NCBI GenBank assembly: GCA_015179045.1
Contig: WHUZ01000029.1
Coordinates: 310,001-374,000 of the forward strand
Length of the DNA stretch: 64,000 bases
Direction: 5' to 3'
Origin: Kalaharituber pfeilii
Taxonomy: Eukaryota; Ascomycota; Pezizomycetes; Pezizales; Pezizaceae
Part shown: piece by piece, positions 1-11,674 of the stretch
Layout: every line of letters starts with the position of its first letter
How positions within the stretch are numbered: position 1 is the first letter of the stretch
Notes under the pieces: generated by a model
What the model saw: only the letters and a program-made list of their open reading frames with translations
Told to the model about the DNA's origin: nothing
Databases searched by the model: none
Program-made: the position numbers and the translations under genes

Positions 1-2485
1 CTTCGCCTTCTGTATCGGATTTAGCGGCACCTCTAGAAAGTTCTACTGAGTGTCGTGAAGGCAGCCCAGCAGGTGGTTGTGGTGGTAATGATGGTGGTTG
101 TGGTGGCGGTGGTGGTGGAGGGCGCGTTATAGCGGGCACAGGAGGAGACTGCATTTGGGTGGTGGAGAACGTTGAAGGGACTGGAGGCGCATTACTGCCT
201 CTGATGTAGCTTGTACGCTTTCCAGAGTTACCGGATGTAGTAGGTGAGGTTGGGGCCTGTGCAGGAGGTGGAGGCATTTGTGTGGATGCATAGTACGACT
301 GTCGCTTTGGTGAAGTAGGTGAAGTTGGAGATGTCAAACTTGCTGGTGCAGGTGGTGGCGGTGGTCGACCTTCTCCAATTGATGAGGGGCTCACAGATAG
401 AGTACCAGTATTCACTTCTGAAGCTTCATCATCAGATTCCGAGCCTTCAGATGCGGAAGGCATTATCGGCTGACTTGGAGGAGAAAGCATGTCTATGCAG
501 TTGTTAGCATCCCATGGGTAAAAGCACACTGGATTGGTATCACGTACTATCCTGATTTGGTGGAGGTGGAGGGGGCGGCCTGTCGCTCACTGGAGGATGG
601 GGAGGAGTGGGATGTTCTATTGCCCCAGTAATTAGCATCTACTTTGAGGAGTTTTCGATGTGATCTAACCTTGAGGAATAAGGGGAGGGGGTGGTGGTGC
701 TCGCTCAGTTGGCCTTGCTTCAGGACTGATTTGAGGGCTTCTAGGAGGAACGTGCACTTGAGGATCAGAATTTGGATGCTCTTTGATATCTTCAATATCC
801 ACAACGTCACTAGGTGCGTGTTCTTCGGATATCTTCTTAGTAACAGCTGCAGAAGCGGTTTTATCACCGTCGGATTCAGTATCTTCTCTAACTTGTGGCT
901 CCTCAGCCGGCGCTGGAGCAGGAGCAGCCGCAGGAACAGGGGGTCTCATTCCAGGTAATCCGAATCCCATAGGGAAAATGGGTACTGGCTGCACTCTCGA
1001 TTCCTCTTCACCTTTTGCATTTTCACCAGAGGGTTTACTCTCACTAGGCTTTCTTTTTGGCAACCCTCCCATTCCAGGTGGAGGGCCAAACATCATCCCA
1101 TGCATACCCATGCCACCACTCATTTTCATCATACGCTCTCTGATAGCAAGGCGTCGGGCTACTTCGGGGTCAATCTCTTCTTTCTCTTGTTCCTCATCAT
1201 CTGCACTCTCGGGTGAGCCATCATCGGCGCCCTCATCATCCCCATCATCATCCTTCTCCTCTGCACGTCGAGAAGTAATTTTGCCACTGCTTCCTGGTGG
1301 CTTAGGATGAATTACTTCATCATGTCCACCAGATGAGGATACATCTGCATCACCTGCACTCTCTGCTCCTTCATCGCTCAGGCCAACAGCTGCTCGTCTT
1401 AATTCCACGCTTTTCTTGGCCTTCGCACTGACTGCTGATTGCTCTGGGTCCACAATGTCCTTGGCTTTTATTGCATCCTCAAGCTCAATGTTCCTTATTG
1501 CTACAGGCTCTTTCCCAATATCTTCCAGCCCATCTCCTTCCTCAGCTACAGTCGAGGCCGCGTGTATTTGCTCAGCAGCTGGTGATATGACAGATCCGGA
1601 AGCCTCATTTTCAATTTTAGGTTTTGGTTTTGGGGGTTTTGGTTTCGGTTTCCCGGTTGGATCAAGCTGAATGCTTTGTAACGCGGCAATTCTATCTTTG
1701 AGACTTGAGATCTTAACAGGTGGCTCCCGCTCTTCCTCCTGCGCCGCAAGAACTTCAGTAGGTTCTCTCTCCTTCATAGAGGTCTCCTCATCTCGACGAG
1801 GTTTCTGCACATGACTGACAACTGGCGGAATATAAGCGTTCTTACTTGGCGGAGGAGGAACATATGGTTTCTTGACGAAGCTAGGTTTGGGGCCTGGGGC
1901 GCCCCAAGGAGCAGGCTTCACAGGAGCTTCGGCTTGTTTGTTAAACGCAGCGATGCGGTCACGGAAAGAGCTAGCAACACCAGAAGTCTTTTCCGGTGCC
2001 GGTGGTGGTGGAGATTTCGGTTTAGGAGGCTCCGGTGAGGTTGGCATGTTCTTTGGAGCTGAAGGAGGAGAAGCAATTCGTGATTCAACTTTTGCAACTG
2101 GTGTGGAGGGCTCTTCGGGTTTGGAGACAGGCGCCGCGGCGGCCGTCATTACGGGGGAAGTTGCTTGTACCACCTGTGTTGGAGGCGGGGATGGAGCCCT
2201 AACTGGCGCGGCAGGCTCCGGCCCCTCGTGTTCAGACGCTTTCTTTTTACTTCTCTTTGGCCTAGGAGGGGGTTCCGCGACGATTTTTTCAACAAAATTC
2301 ATGGGAAAAATGCCCTCCTTATGCTCGCCAGTTTCCTTGTCTGTATATTCCCCGTAATACCAATCCGCATCCTCAATGGAAATGACTGTAATCGCCTCAC
2401 CGGAAACGAAATTAAGGTCATCCTCGTGAGTAGACACATAGTCAAAGAGGGCCCGGACCTTGAATGGTGGGTCTGATGAAGCCAT
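1..2485 (-). CDS. BBC1: BBC1-type SH3 protein, myosin tail region-interacting (3' end beyond window)
   Basis: Cytoskeletal adaptor of endocytic actin patches; in yeast Bbc1 binds type I myosins and tempers Las17/WASP-driven actin assembly. Exons read on the minus strand: 2485-670, 616-548 and 492 to the window edge, about 790 residues so far. An SH3 domain lies at residues 8-68 (ALFDY signature, later DWYYGEY and GIFPMNFV). It is followed by long Pro-rich and acidic low-complexity tracts, with polyproline runs near the present end. The large C-terminal domain expected for the family would lie left of position 1. Intron 1 (669-617) has donor GTTAGA and branch GCTAATTAC; intron 2 (547-493) has donor GTACGT and branch GCTAAC. 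The start is the first ATG directly before the SH3 domain. Family call is firm; the symbol follows the yeast name. Confidence 0.88.
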
Positions 2486-4656
2486 ATTGCGGCCGGTCCC
2501 AAAAAAATTGTGTGAAGTTCCGGAGGTAAGATAACTTTGGAGTCGATTGCCCTACAGCTTTTAGCACGAGCAAGTCGTCGAGTGCGGTGGAGTTCTAGCT
2601 GAGTCGAACTGTTCGCCTAGAATTTTATGATCAATAAGGAAGGCTGGCAGTCCGCTCGGTCCCAGTGACACTGTGAATTGGGAGAGCGAGAGCATACGTC
2701 AGCGGGGTTGTAGTGCTAGGTAGCTTCAGGAAGGAACAATATCCGAAACACAGTTTCGACGCATACTACAAATGCAGGGTGGCGATACGCACCTCGTCCT
2801 CTGGTGTGGGGGGAACAAGCCGGGAAGATCAAGCAGTTATGTGGGGAAGAGGCTGTAATGCGAGTTTGGATTGGGTAGATGTGGGGGGGGGGGGGTAATG
2901 GTCATGGGCAGCTAATGCTGTTTGGCCAGCTTCATGAGCGAAGCAGAAAAAACGGGGGACAGCGGGGGGGGGGGGGGGGGGGTAGGACTCTCGCCAGAGA
3001 AGCGCTCGGCTCGCAGGTGGATGAGAGTGCAGCACGGGGTGGGGTAGAGAGGATCCGGACTCCGTGCTCCTGCTTCAATCTAAGGCGATGCCCCAGCAGC
3101 AGCAGACCTGACCTAGTAGTACAGAACAGAAAAGGGATTTGCCCGATGTGTGATGTGTGTGGCTTGGGGAGGGGGGGGGTGGATGTGCTTGCGAATGTGC
3201 CTGCGAATGTGGTTGCACTTGTACTCAGCACTATGGTTGCTCCTGCTCCCTTCTGCCTCGGCCTGCACTTCGCAATCTCGCGCTGGAGACCGTGTGCTTC
3301 AGGGGACCTTACGGTACGATCAAGAAGGTTCCTGAGCTGCAAGCTTGGAGCAGGAACCAGAGTTGCAGATAGAGAGTGCCGCAGCCTGAGGTTTCGGCGC
3401 ACAGAGCCAAACTTCGGAAGGCACTGCATCACCTTCACCCATTTCCATTTGCCCTTAGAGACGGGGGGTGAGTTATGCTAGTCTGGCTTGGGCTCTGCAA
3501 CAGACAAGATTCACCCTGAATTTCCCTCAGGATCCGACAACACCGTGGATGCAATATGGGGCTCTCCGCTGACACTCATTACATTGCCCCATAAAGCACC
3601 TAACCTACTCACGCCCGCGCCCTCCAAGACAGACGACTGCTGCACTCCCGCACCGATTGTTCGTACGCTTATACCGGCGAGCAAGTAAGTAACGTAACGA
3701 GTCCCCTGCTCCCTGGTTGCCTGCTATGGCAATGCTTGGCTGCGGCGGCAATCGATAAGCCCAGGTAATCGTAATGTGGCAAGGTCTTGGCATGAGACTA
3801 TCATATCATATGAATATGAATCTATTATGTACTGAGCCTAGCGCCAAGAAAAAAGCGCAGCACCATTACAGAAAAAAATATCATTGGATCGCTTAATGTC
3901 GATTACGTTTGGTGCCAGCAATCGTCCCTTCTTAGAGCATAGTTCTTTCTCGGCTTAGGCAACTGCGTTCCATTGGGTCCTCGCTACACCTTGGCAGCAA
4001 CTACACCAGACACCCCTAAGCATGGTACGGCATAGTGACTTAGAAGTATGATGAGTATGTATTTATATGCATGTCATGAAGTATAGCAAGCGTGGTGGCA
4101 GCGTAGTATGATAAGTATGTGTAGCATGGTGAGTATTTGAGAAGATTGAGCACAGTAGAAAGCGGGAGTGGATCAGTGCAGGGGGAGTTGGGGGGGAGGT
4201 ATGGGAGTAGAAGCGTGGTGGTATGGAGGGCCTCTCGGTCGGGAGGCCAGTTACTGCTTGAGTATATATTCATATGCATGTTATGAAGTATAGCAAGCAT
4301 GGTGGCAGCATAGCATGATAAATATGTATAGCATGGTGGAAGATTGAACGCAGTGGAGAGCGAGAGTGGATCAGTGCTAGGGGGGGAGGTATGGGGGTAG
4401 GAGCGTGGTGTATGGAGGGCCTCACGGTCGGGAGGCCAGTTACTGCTTGTATGATAGTAACTGGTCGTGACAATGCCAGATATTTCTTGGCAGGCAGAAG
4501 GACAAGCTATCATATGAGCAGAGTAGATTATTAAAGCACTGTTCAAAGCTTGGCAATGCGATGCTCATTCAGCACACCCGTGCTTGTTCACCTATAAATC
4601 CCCATTTCATTTCTGCTCCATCGCCTCTAGGGGTCCAGCTGTTACCTCCTCTGAAG
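2486..4656. other. Intergenic region between divergent BBC1 and RTR1, with poly-G runs and a tandem repeat
   Basis: About 2.2 kb without a convincing gene. It should hold the BBC1 promoter next to 2485 and the RTR1 promoter near 4560-4650. Long G homopolymers sit at about 2881-2895 and 2965-2982. Open frames at 2879-3481 and its opposite strand come from G- and C-rich composition and resemble no family I know. A tandem duplication at 4054-4449 is listed separately. Confidence 0.6.
4054..4449. repeat. Two tandem copies of a ~200 bp dispersed repeat
   Basis: Two head-to-tail units, about 4054-4260 and 4261-4449. Both begin with an AGTATxTATxxATATGCATG-like stretch, pass through ATGAAGTATAGCAAGC and GTGGATCAGTGC, and close with CGGTCGGGAGGCCAGTTACT followed by GCTTG. 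Unit 2 lacks a short piece in the middle. A third copy lies in opposite orientation at about 16711-16898, so this is a dispersed family rather than a purely local duplication. No coding content. Confidence 0.8.
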
Positions 4657-5757
4657 ATGGCTTCCTCTGCTTCAACAATGACGACCACTGCCCCGCCGCT
4701 CAAATCCATTCTTAAGAAGCCCTCTCCCACTTCTCAAGGCCAAAAAACAACGAAGATGGCAATCACCAAGGTTCCACCGAAGCCAGCCGCCCCCAAAAAC
4801 ACAGTGTTAATCTCACAAGGCACAATAGGACCTAATGGCAGGCGGCTACCTACCCCAGAGGCCCGTGAGATTGCCCTCTACCATGCTCATCTCATCCAAA
4901 ACCAGAAGAACCTCGAGCTGTCAATATTAGCTTCTATTGAGCGACTTCTTGATTTTCCTACTACCCCCAATCATGCTTCAGACCCTTCAGAGTCAGATAT
5001 AGTGGAGTTCAAGAGGAATATGATTCATTTTCGACCGTCTGATTATGATGATCTTATAGAAGAACGAAATATCATCTCGAAATGCGGATATGCATTGTGT
5101 CCACTGCCGAACAAACTGCAGCCAACGAAAGCAAAGTATAGAGTTTTGGATAAAGGGCGAAGAATTGTTGAGACTAAGCAACTAGAGAGATTCTGTGGGG
5201 AAGAGTGTGCAAGACGAGGTTTGTGGATTCGGGTTCAGCTGAGCGAGGAACCTTCATGGTTGCGAGTTGGGCCTGATGGAGAAGTCGGAAAAGGAGGAGT
5301 TGAATACCGTATCACATTATTAGAGGAGGAGCGTAAAGAAAATAGGACAGAAGATACTGGTTTTCAAGGGGATGTGAAGAAACTAGCAAATCAGCTTCAG
5401 ACTATGGGAATAGCGGGTACTGGACTGTCATCACCGACCACACGAAAACAATCTCTGGAAAATAAAGCAAAACTCTCTAAATCTTCTACCACAGAAATAA
5501 CTCAACCCAAGTCTCCAAAGATAAGAGAACTTGTTACCATCAGCGAACGCGTGCCAACACCTACCAACATTGTTGAGCCGCCCAAACCATCGACTGTTTC
5601 TACTACAGATGACTTATACACGGATAAATTAACTGCGCAAATCGCTGCGTTAGCAGTTGAGGGTTATACACCGAAAGGCGCAAACAAAGACTTTGCAGCA
5701 AAATGGAAAGATACCGTCGGCAATTTGAAATCGGACAAAATGGCCAGTAACAACTAG
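4657..5757 (+). CDS. RTR1: RTR1/RPAP2-family RNA polymerase II CTD phosphatase
   Basis: A 366-residue, intronless protein of the Rtr1/RPAP2 family. These proteins associate with RNA polymerase II, remove Ser5 phosphate from the Rpb1 C-terminal repeats and help import the polymerase. The zinc-binding core is visible: CGYALC (Cys143 and Cys148) followed by FCGEEC (Cys180 and Cys184), separated by a short basic linker as in Rtr1. The N-terminus is Ser/Thr/Pro/Lys-rich and the C-terminal third is low complexity, making it longer than yeast Rtr1 (about 226 aa). The same frame is open back to an ATG at 4561, but that 32-residue extension has no family character. The ATG at 4657 has a purine at -3 and G at +4, so I prefer it. 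Confidence 0.87.
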   Translation: MASSASTMTTTAPPLKSILKKPSPTSQGQKTTKMAITKVPPKPAAPKNTVLISQGTIGPNGRRLPTPEAREIALYHAHLIQNQKNLELSILASIERLLDFPTTPNHASDPSESDIVEFKRNMIHFRPSDYDDLIEERNIISKCGYALCPLPNKLQPTKAKYRVLDKGRRIVETKQLERFCGEECARRGLWIRVQLSEEPSWLRVGPDGEVGKGGVEYRITLLEEERKENRTEDTGFQGDVKKLANQLQTMGIAGTGLSSPTTRKQSLENKAKLSKSSTTEITQPKSPKIRELVTISERVPTPTNIVEPPKPSTVSTTDDLYTDKLTAQIAALAVEGYTPKGANKDFAAKWKDTVGNLKSDKMASNN

Positions 5758-6510
5758 TCTGGTGGCATGACCCTCTAAAGAGGGATAACGACTAGAACTC
5801 AGGAGCCTAGTCTGGCCCTCAGAGCTCTAGTATTCGTCGGAGTTAGTGGTTTTGTTTTTCATTGCAAGCCGAACTGATACGGAACGATTTTTTTTTTTTT
5901 TTTTTGTTATTCTTTTGTGCAGGCGTATCAATGGACAGGAGCTTAGAGGGTATTGGATTGGTATGTTTGCATTGTTGTTAATTTCAACGATATCTCTTGT
6001 ATTTGTAGTATATGAAATAGATAAGATTGTTCCTCTACTGACCGGCCTGTGCTGTTGTCGTAACGTGGTCGTACCAAGGCAGACTAGTTGGTGTTTTAAC
6101 CTCCAAAAATTTAATTCAGGGATCTTAGCTTTACAGATGGTTTAGTCTCATACCAAGCCCGTACAATGCCCTTATGAGACTACAGGTTTAGTCTGGTTGC
6201 TACAGGTTTTGTTCTTGTGGGGTATGTAGTTGTACAAGTCTCTTGTTCGGTTATCTGGCAAGCCACACTAGCTGCCTTACAGTCTTCGTTACCCTCTATG
6301 CCAAGAGTATAATGCCATAGAAAAGTAGTGGCTTAGGGTAAACCCCTCACACACATAGTGCCCAGCCCACAGCGTAATGCACAACACTACGCCAAAAGTT
6401 TACACAAGCAGGAACGACATCACCAGTCCTGCAACCATACAAACGCCAAACGACCGCCGGCCACCCGACAAGTCTAACCTAGACAACCTTGACATTCCGA
6501 ATCCGCAAAT
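5758..6510. other. Intergenic, RTR1 3' flank and RPS17 promoter
   Basis: No gene seen. A T homopolymer of about 19-20 nt starts near 5887. The open frame at 5846-6145 spans that run and is Phe-rich by composition. The last few hundred bases should carry the ribosomal-protein promoter; I do not recognise a specific element. Confidence 0.5.
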
Positions 6511-7309
6511 ATGGGAAGAGGTATGGAGTAAATCTCTTCTGTTCACCAAACAATGAAGCTAGGGAGGAAGTTGGATAGGAGGAAATCGGCAAATAGAGAA
6601 CATGAGTAATCGACAAGGGAGCTCGGTAATGGACATATGGATATCTCATGAGGCGGATGCTTGGGATTATAAGGCATTGATCATGGATCGGAGAGCTGAT
6701 GGAGTCTCCCGCAGTCCGAACCAAGACCGTCAAGAAGTCCGCTAAGGTTATCATCGAGCGGTACTATCCGAAGCTCACCCTCGACTTCGAGACCAACAAG
6801 CGTATTTGCGACGAAATTGCCATTATTGCCAGCAAGAGGCTGAGAAATAAGGTACAAATTCAGTTCTTCCGGAGCTCAGGATGTGGAAATATTGAACTAG
6901 TCGGGGGTGTCACCATATCTAACTGTCTAAATAGATTGCTGGATACACCACGCATTTGATGAAGCGTATTCGCCGTGGGCCAGTGCGAGGTATCTCATTC
7001 AAGCTGCAAGAAGAGGAGCGTGAGAGGAAGGATCAATATGTTCCAGAGGTCTCTGCTCTTGACTATGCTGTCAACACTGAGAACGGAACTCTTGACATCG
7101 ACCCCGATACAAAGGAATTGTTGAAGAGCTTGGGTGTATGTTCCCCCCAAATTCTTATATGCTGTAGGAAATGATAGAAACCGCCCACTTACACCTATAT
7201 TTTCAATATATAGTTCGACAACATCCCTACCACTGTCACTGCCGTTTCGCAACAGCAACAACAAGATACCAGGAGGTTCAGGGGTGACAGGCCACCAAGG
7301 CGGGATTAA
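6511..7309 (+). CDS. RPS17: 40S ribosomal protein eS17
   Basis: Structural protein of the small ribosomal subunit, 147 aa, close to the family length. Exons: 6511-6520, 6715-6851, 6935-7135, 7214-7309; all junctions stay in frame. The first coding exon is only 10 nt (ATG GGA AGA G) and intron 1 is 194 nt, a layout common for ribosomal-protein genes. The spliced protein begins [11 protein letters not shown] and runs through [24 protein letters not shown] and [19 protein letters not shown] before a Gln-rich, basic C-terminal tail. An unspliced frame starting at 6699 would lose the invariant MGRV start. Certain at family level. Confidence 0.96.
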
Positions 7310-8500
7310 GCCTCTTTATGTCACGAATCTAAAAAATACAAAAGAATATAATAAACATGGGCGTCATATCATAGAAACCTGATCGTTCTCTCGTTCAAAA
7401 CTGCCTGTGGTCCTCTTACCCACTTGCCTATTCGACGCTGGCTTCACCAATCCTGCGCCGACGGACGACAGCATGGTGCAATGAGATTGATATGGTTGAG
7501 TGTGGAAAGGGCTACATAGGATAGTTGAAATGGGGGATGACTCATTTTTCATTGTGTTTTTTGTTATTTTCCTTTTCTCGTTCGGGGCTCAATTAAATTG
7601 GGGAATCGTTAGGGCTATGTTCTGTATTGTCTGGGTGTTGTCTTGTCATTCACCTTTCAAAATCGGGAAGTTATTACACGAATTCCAATCTGGACATAAG
7701 AATGACTCGATTCGGAATTTCCGTTGCTTTCTTTTGTCTTTATTTCCTGTTGTTTCTGCTTTAGCTAACTGGTCATTCATGTGTATAACGAATTCTGTCT
7801 CGTGGTGTAACGCGTCCAAATTGTTCGAGATTAAGCACAGTACAGTCTTATAGGAACGGTTATTTCCTGGAGATGGTTCGCTCGCACGAGCCGAGGGACA
7901 TGGTATTATGCAGCCGAGCTGTTCTCGTTTCCACAGGCGAGCCCATTATTGATCTGATGCTCGAGTAGATAGTAGCACCTTTATCAGTTTGTAGTACTTA
8001 GCGGCCTTGAGATTAGATTGGTGAAATATCTGTCATAACGTCTCCATCATGGTTATGATCAGCCGCGAATCTATGATATAGGCCCATTGACCTGGTAATC
8101 TCATTATAAGCAGTCAGGGCTGATGTTGTCGGGACTAGCTGCAACTGCAAAGTAATACGTACTTAAGGGCAAAATAGTAAGTATATACGTCTGATTGCAC
8201 ACTTCAAGGTGACAAAGCGATAGACCAGGACAAGGCTTTGTTCTAAGCCAATTCTGATACTACGAGAGGTCGACTAGTTTGTGCCAACCAAGACTAGTGA
8301 AATCAACCACCAACCAGTCCTTCCGCGCTATGAGAACCATTGGATATAATGTCGCCCAACAGTGTCTTCGGGTTCGATGCTGTATAACCCCGCCTCATCA
8401 TTCTCATTTCATCCACTCCCGTCATTTCACGTCTAAGCCCCCAGATTACTTGTATATCTATCTCCCATTGTTAACCTCCATCATCAAACGACTCAGAACC
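7310..8500. other. Intergenic, RPS17 3' flank and promoter of the CoA-binding protein gene
   Basis: Mostly AT-rich, with no recognisable gene. A TATAA at 8383-8387, followed by a pyrimidine-rich CATT/CATC stretch, looks like a core promoter for the start at 8501. The open frame at 7500-7853 is hydrophobic by composition and has no family resemblance. Confidence 0.5.
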
Positions 8501-9061
8501 ATGTCAACTGTACCCAACCCACCCAACCTCCGCCCCCAAATTGCCACCTTCTTCACTTCTTCCCACTACGCTCTCTCCGGAGCCTCCCCTGACCCCTCCA
8601 AGTACGGACATAGACTGTACAAATGGTACCTCTCCCACAAGCTGCCCTGCATCCCCATCAACCCCCGCAACCCACCACCTCAAATACATCCCTCGCAACC
8701 CGCTGAATATCCTACTGTCCCGACTCTCTCATCGCTACCGAAAGAATATGTGGAGAAAGCTGGTGGATGGGGAGGCTTGAGCTTATCAATTGTGACGCCA
8801 CCGAAAGCGACGTTGGAGACGTTGAGGGAGGCGAGGGGGGTAGGGATTAGGAGGGTGTGGATGCAGCCGGGAAGCTGGAATATGGCGTGTGTGGAGGAGG
8901 CGCAGAGAGGAACAGGGGAGGTGGAGCAGGGATTTGAGGTGGTGATTTATGGGGGTGAGGGGAAGGGAGAGATGGAGCCAGGGATGGAGGAGGGTTGGTG
9001 CGTGCTGGTGCATGGGGAGGAGGGAATGAAAGCGGCAAAGGAGGTGAAAGGGAGGTTGTGA
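8501..9061 (+). CDS. CoA-binding (Rossmann-like) domain protein
   Basis: 186 aa, single exon. It resembles the CoA_binding_2 / YccU-like family, small proteins with a nucleotide-binding Rossmann-type fold whose cellular role is poorly known. Visible features are an N-terminal strand-helix with FFTSSHYALSGAS, the tract YGHRLYKWYLSHKLPCIPIN (family pattern: K-hydrophobic-Y-x-N-P), SIVTPPKATLETLREAR and the RRVWMQPGSWN segment. The frame is open upstream to an ATG at 8279 with a basic, mitochondrial-like extension. A likely TATA box at 8383 and the conserved domain beginning right after 8501 favour the short form. Dual start use cannot be excluded. Confidence 0.78.
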   Translation: MSTVPNPPNLRPQIATFFTSSHYALSGASPDPSKYGHRLYKWYLSHKLPCIPINPRNPPPQIHPSQPAEYPTVPTLSSLPKEYVEKAGGWGGLSLSIVTPPKATLETLREARGVGIRRVWMQPGSWNMACVEEAQRGTGEVEQGFEVVIYGGEGKGEMEPGMEEGWCVLVHGEEGMKAAKEVKGRL

Positions 9062-9738
9062 AGGGTTGACGAATTGAGGTATTCACATCGACAGGTTTAA
9101 AAGGAAGGGAGAGATTTTGATGGACGGAGCGCTGATAAAGCGAGGCTAAGGTCTGTAATGCAAAAATTGCATCGTTGCCTGTGAGGAATGAAGAAAAGTG
9201 TTAATCGTTCAGCCTCCGTATTGGACGCAGTCATGTAAAGGGCTGTGCTTGTTTATGTCTTGAAAGTTCAATGGAGATATCTCAAGGTTCACCTTCTCTT
9301 TATGGCAATTTTGACGTCAATATCAATTACATAACGTGAGCACTCCGTATTCCAGGGGATGAAAGTATATATCCCTATTTTGGTTCTAGTTGGTATTCCG
9401 CTGAATTATTGCAAGACATGAGACTGTTCCCTACTTGTAGATAGATAGGGTAGCCAGTAGTTCATAGTAGCCTATTAACAAGTATTGGCGATGATTTGTG
9501 AGCTCTCATACGACATTGAAACCCAAGTTTACTATTTATCTACATGCACCCATATATATACTGGGCAAACCCATCCCACTCCCTTCCGCCTTCTACCTAC
9601 ATCTTCATTTTCTTCACCGCAGAATCTTTATTGGTGGTTTGTTTATTTTCGCTGAAGGTAACGGCAGCAATGTCCGAGGGTGGGGAGAAAGACGAGTTGA
9701 AATGATTGGGGCGGTGAATGATACGGTTCGGTTCAGAA
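9062..9738. other. Convergent intergenic region between CoA-binding protein gene and ATP19
   Basis: Shared 3' flank of two convergent genes. AT-rich with polyadenylation-like tracts. No further gene recognised. Confidence 0.5.
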
Positions 9739-10296
9739 TTAGTGCGCCTTGGGCTTGGATTCGGCTTCGGCTTGCGCGAGGAATTGTCTTCTAGGAGGTT
9801 AGTAAAATCTTTGGGATGAAGTTGAAAGGGATAAGGGCTGGTGAAAGGGCGAAGGGGCCAGAGATAAGAGGTAGGTATAATTGTGCCCCAGATTACTCTG
9901 AGGTAAGCTCAAGATAGTACCAGGGGAACCCAGCTAAGCGATAATAAGGAGCAGTTGGTGTGGATAGGGGAATAAGGAGCTCGAGGTATCATGAAGTGCA
10001 AGGGGTCGGCGGAGGTTGTACTTTATGAATTCTTCCTCCTCTCCAGAGCTCGCGGCAATTGGTGGAGTTGGCTTTTGATTCTTATCTCCTCCGCCCATGG
10101 CCAACTTGGCGATAGCAAAGGTGCTTCCGAGGGTCAAGAGCGCAAGCTACATGCCAGCCTCGGGAAACAATTCATCAGCACCAAATATGTATATCGGGAG
10201 ATAGACATCGCATTGCGAGCGGGGGTGTGGGGACTAAATCAGACATACGTAATGAGACCCAACTTGCTTTCCCAAGATATTGAATTTCGCAACCAT
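9739..10296 (-). CDS. ATP19: Mitochondrial F1Fo-ATP synthase subunit K (Atp19 family)
   Basis: A 74-aa inner-membrane subunit of the fungal F1Fo-ATP synthase that supports dimer stability. Three exons: 10296-10249, 10146-10022 and 9790-9739 (48+125+52 nt). The protein starts MVAKFNILGKQVGSHY, crosses the membrane with LALLTLGSTFAIAKLAMGGG, then carries PPIAASSGEEEEFIKRQFL and a Lys/Ala-rich tail ending KPKAH. The FGRQVxSHxLAMxTLG / PPIxASSxEEExFIK pattern is typical of filamentous-fungal subunit K. Donors are GTATGT and GTACAA. Exons this small make the gene easy to miss. Divergent from the MTFP1-like gene with 506 bp between starts. Confidence 0.9.
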
Positions 10297-10802
10297 TTTG
10301 TTGAGTCGGGCGGGCGGAGAGATATGCTCGTGATGCCGTGGGGTTCGGGTTTGAGATGGACGGGAAGTTGCAATTGCGGCAGTGCTTGGTTGGTGGTTGG
10401 GGAATTTGCCAAACGGTCTTGGTCGGATGAAACTAATGCCTGTGTGGCTGTGACGGAGTCGGGAAGTTACTAGTGTGGCATACTATACTGTAGCAGTGGC
10501 TTAGTGATGCAGGGATCTGGAATGAGATGTGCTATGACGAGACAAGATAACGTGAGGTAGGAATAGCGGCAAGAAAGAAGCTAGGAACCGGGTGAAACAA
10601 GAAGCCCGAAGTACTTCAACCGGTGCATTCGTCTTGCGGCTTTTACATAAACTCTGCTAGGCTTAGGAAACGAAACAATCCACATCACTGAAAGGACTAC
10701 AAGCTCAGAATCTGAAAGGAACGAGGTAAGGAAAGAGATAAACGAGCACGACTTTAGCGAGATTAATAATTACGTGAAAACAGGCGCGAGACTCTACTGA
10801 GA
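10297..10802. promoter_or_regulatory. Shared upstream region of ATP19 and the MTFP1-like gene
   Basis: 506 bp between two divergent start codons. Both genes encode mitochondrial inner-membrane proteins, so shared control is possible but is inference only. No specific operator recognised. Confidence 0.35.
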
Positions 10803-11674
10803 ATGGGCATCCGTGAGCACCTTCCGACAATTCCAGCACCGCCGACCCCCCAGTCGCAATCAGAGAAGAAGGATGAAGGGATTTTTGAGCGCATCTATGA
10901 GGGGGAGGCGGGCGAGTCGACGGAGAGCAAAATTCGTTACGCAGGTTACGGGATGCGGATTAGGACAATCCTGAACGCAACCCATCGATATGTGGCATAC
11001 ACGTAGGCCACGCTCTGCCCTCCACTTGGCGATGGATGCTGACTGGGGCACTCATGGTATAGCTCAGATATTGGAGAGAGCTTTAGGCCAGTAGCGCATC
11101 CATGGCTGGTGAGGGGAGCATACGGTAGGATATAAAACACCATTAGCTCCAGTCTAGAGAGGACATACTGACATGGAGGATTTGCGTAGGTGTTTCATGG
11201 GCATACATCACTGGTGATGTTGCCTACGAAGGCTACAAAGCTTATCTTGCCAACAAGGCCCGTGTTGCCTCCCTACCGCCCCAACCTAGCGTCACGAGCG
11301 CTTTGACCAGTCCCACCAATCCAACACATTCTCCGCCCACTCCAGGAGTAAAGGCCCCGTTCCTCGAAGATTACCGCACCGTCATGGCGGAGCGCTTTAT
11401 TTTCCAGGCCATTGCTTCTATGGGTCTTCCTGCATTCACGATTCACAGCGTTGTCAGGTATTCTGGGCGGGCGATGAAGAATGTGAAGAACCCTCGAATG
11501 AGGACATGGGCTCCTGTCGCACTGGGGTTAGCGGTAGTACCAGCGCTTCCATATATGTTCGATGAGCCGGTAGAGCACGGGATTAAGTATATGTTCAGGA
11601 TGATGAAGGATGTAGTTGAGGGAGGGGGAAAAGCGACGGCAGACAAAGAAAAGGTAGTGAATAGAGAGCTATAG
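10803..11674 (+). CDS. Mitochondrial fission process protein 1 (MTFP1/MTP18) family
   Basis: 248-aa inner-membrane protein of the MTP18/MTFP1 family, linked in animals to mitochondrial division and inner-membrane organisation. Exons: 10803-11002, 11063-11124, 11190-11674. The spliced product gives the family core: RYVAYTSDIGESFRP, then VAHPWLVRGAYGVSWAYITG, DVAYEGYKAYL, FQAIASMGLPAFTIHS and a final hydrophobic segment APVALGLAVVPALPYMFDEP. Three to four membrane segments are likely. Exon 2 is 62 nt. Read without splicing, the frame stops at 11004-11006. The N-terminal ~45 residues are polar and low complexity. Confidence 0.87.

Noticed and set aside
644..2476. Long open frames on the plus strand across BBC1
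   Set aside because: They are antisense to a well-supported SH3 protein with Pro/Ser/Glu-rich low complexity, which keeps opposite frames open; their products resemble no family.
2879..3481. 600-bp open frame starting in a poly-G tract
   Set aside because: Composition-driven; the overlapping opposite-strand frame is equally open and neither shows domain-like sequence.
8279..8500. Longer start for the CoA-binding protein giving a mitochondrial-like presequence
   Set aside because: A TATA-like TATAA at 8383 and a pyrimidine-rich stretch lie inside the extension, and the conserved domain begins right after the ATG at 8501. Kept only as an alternative.
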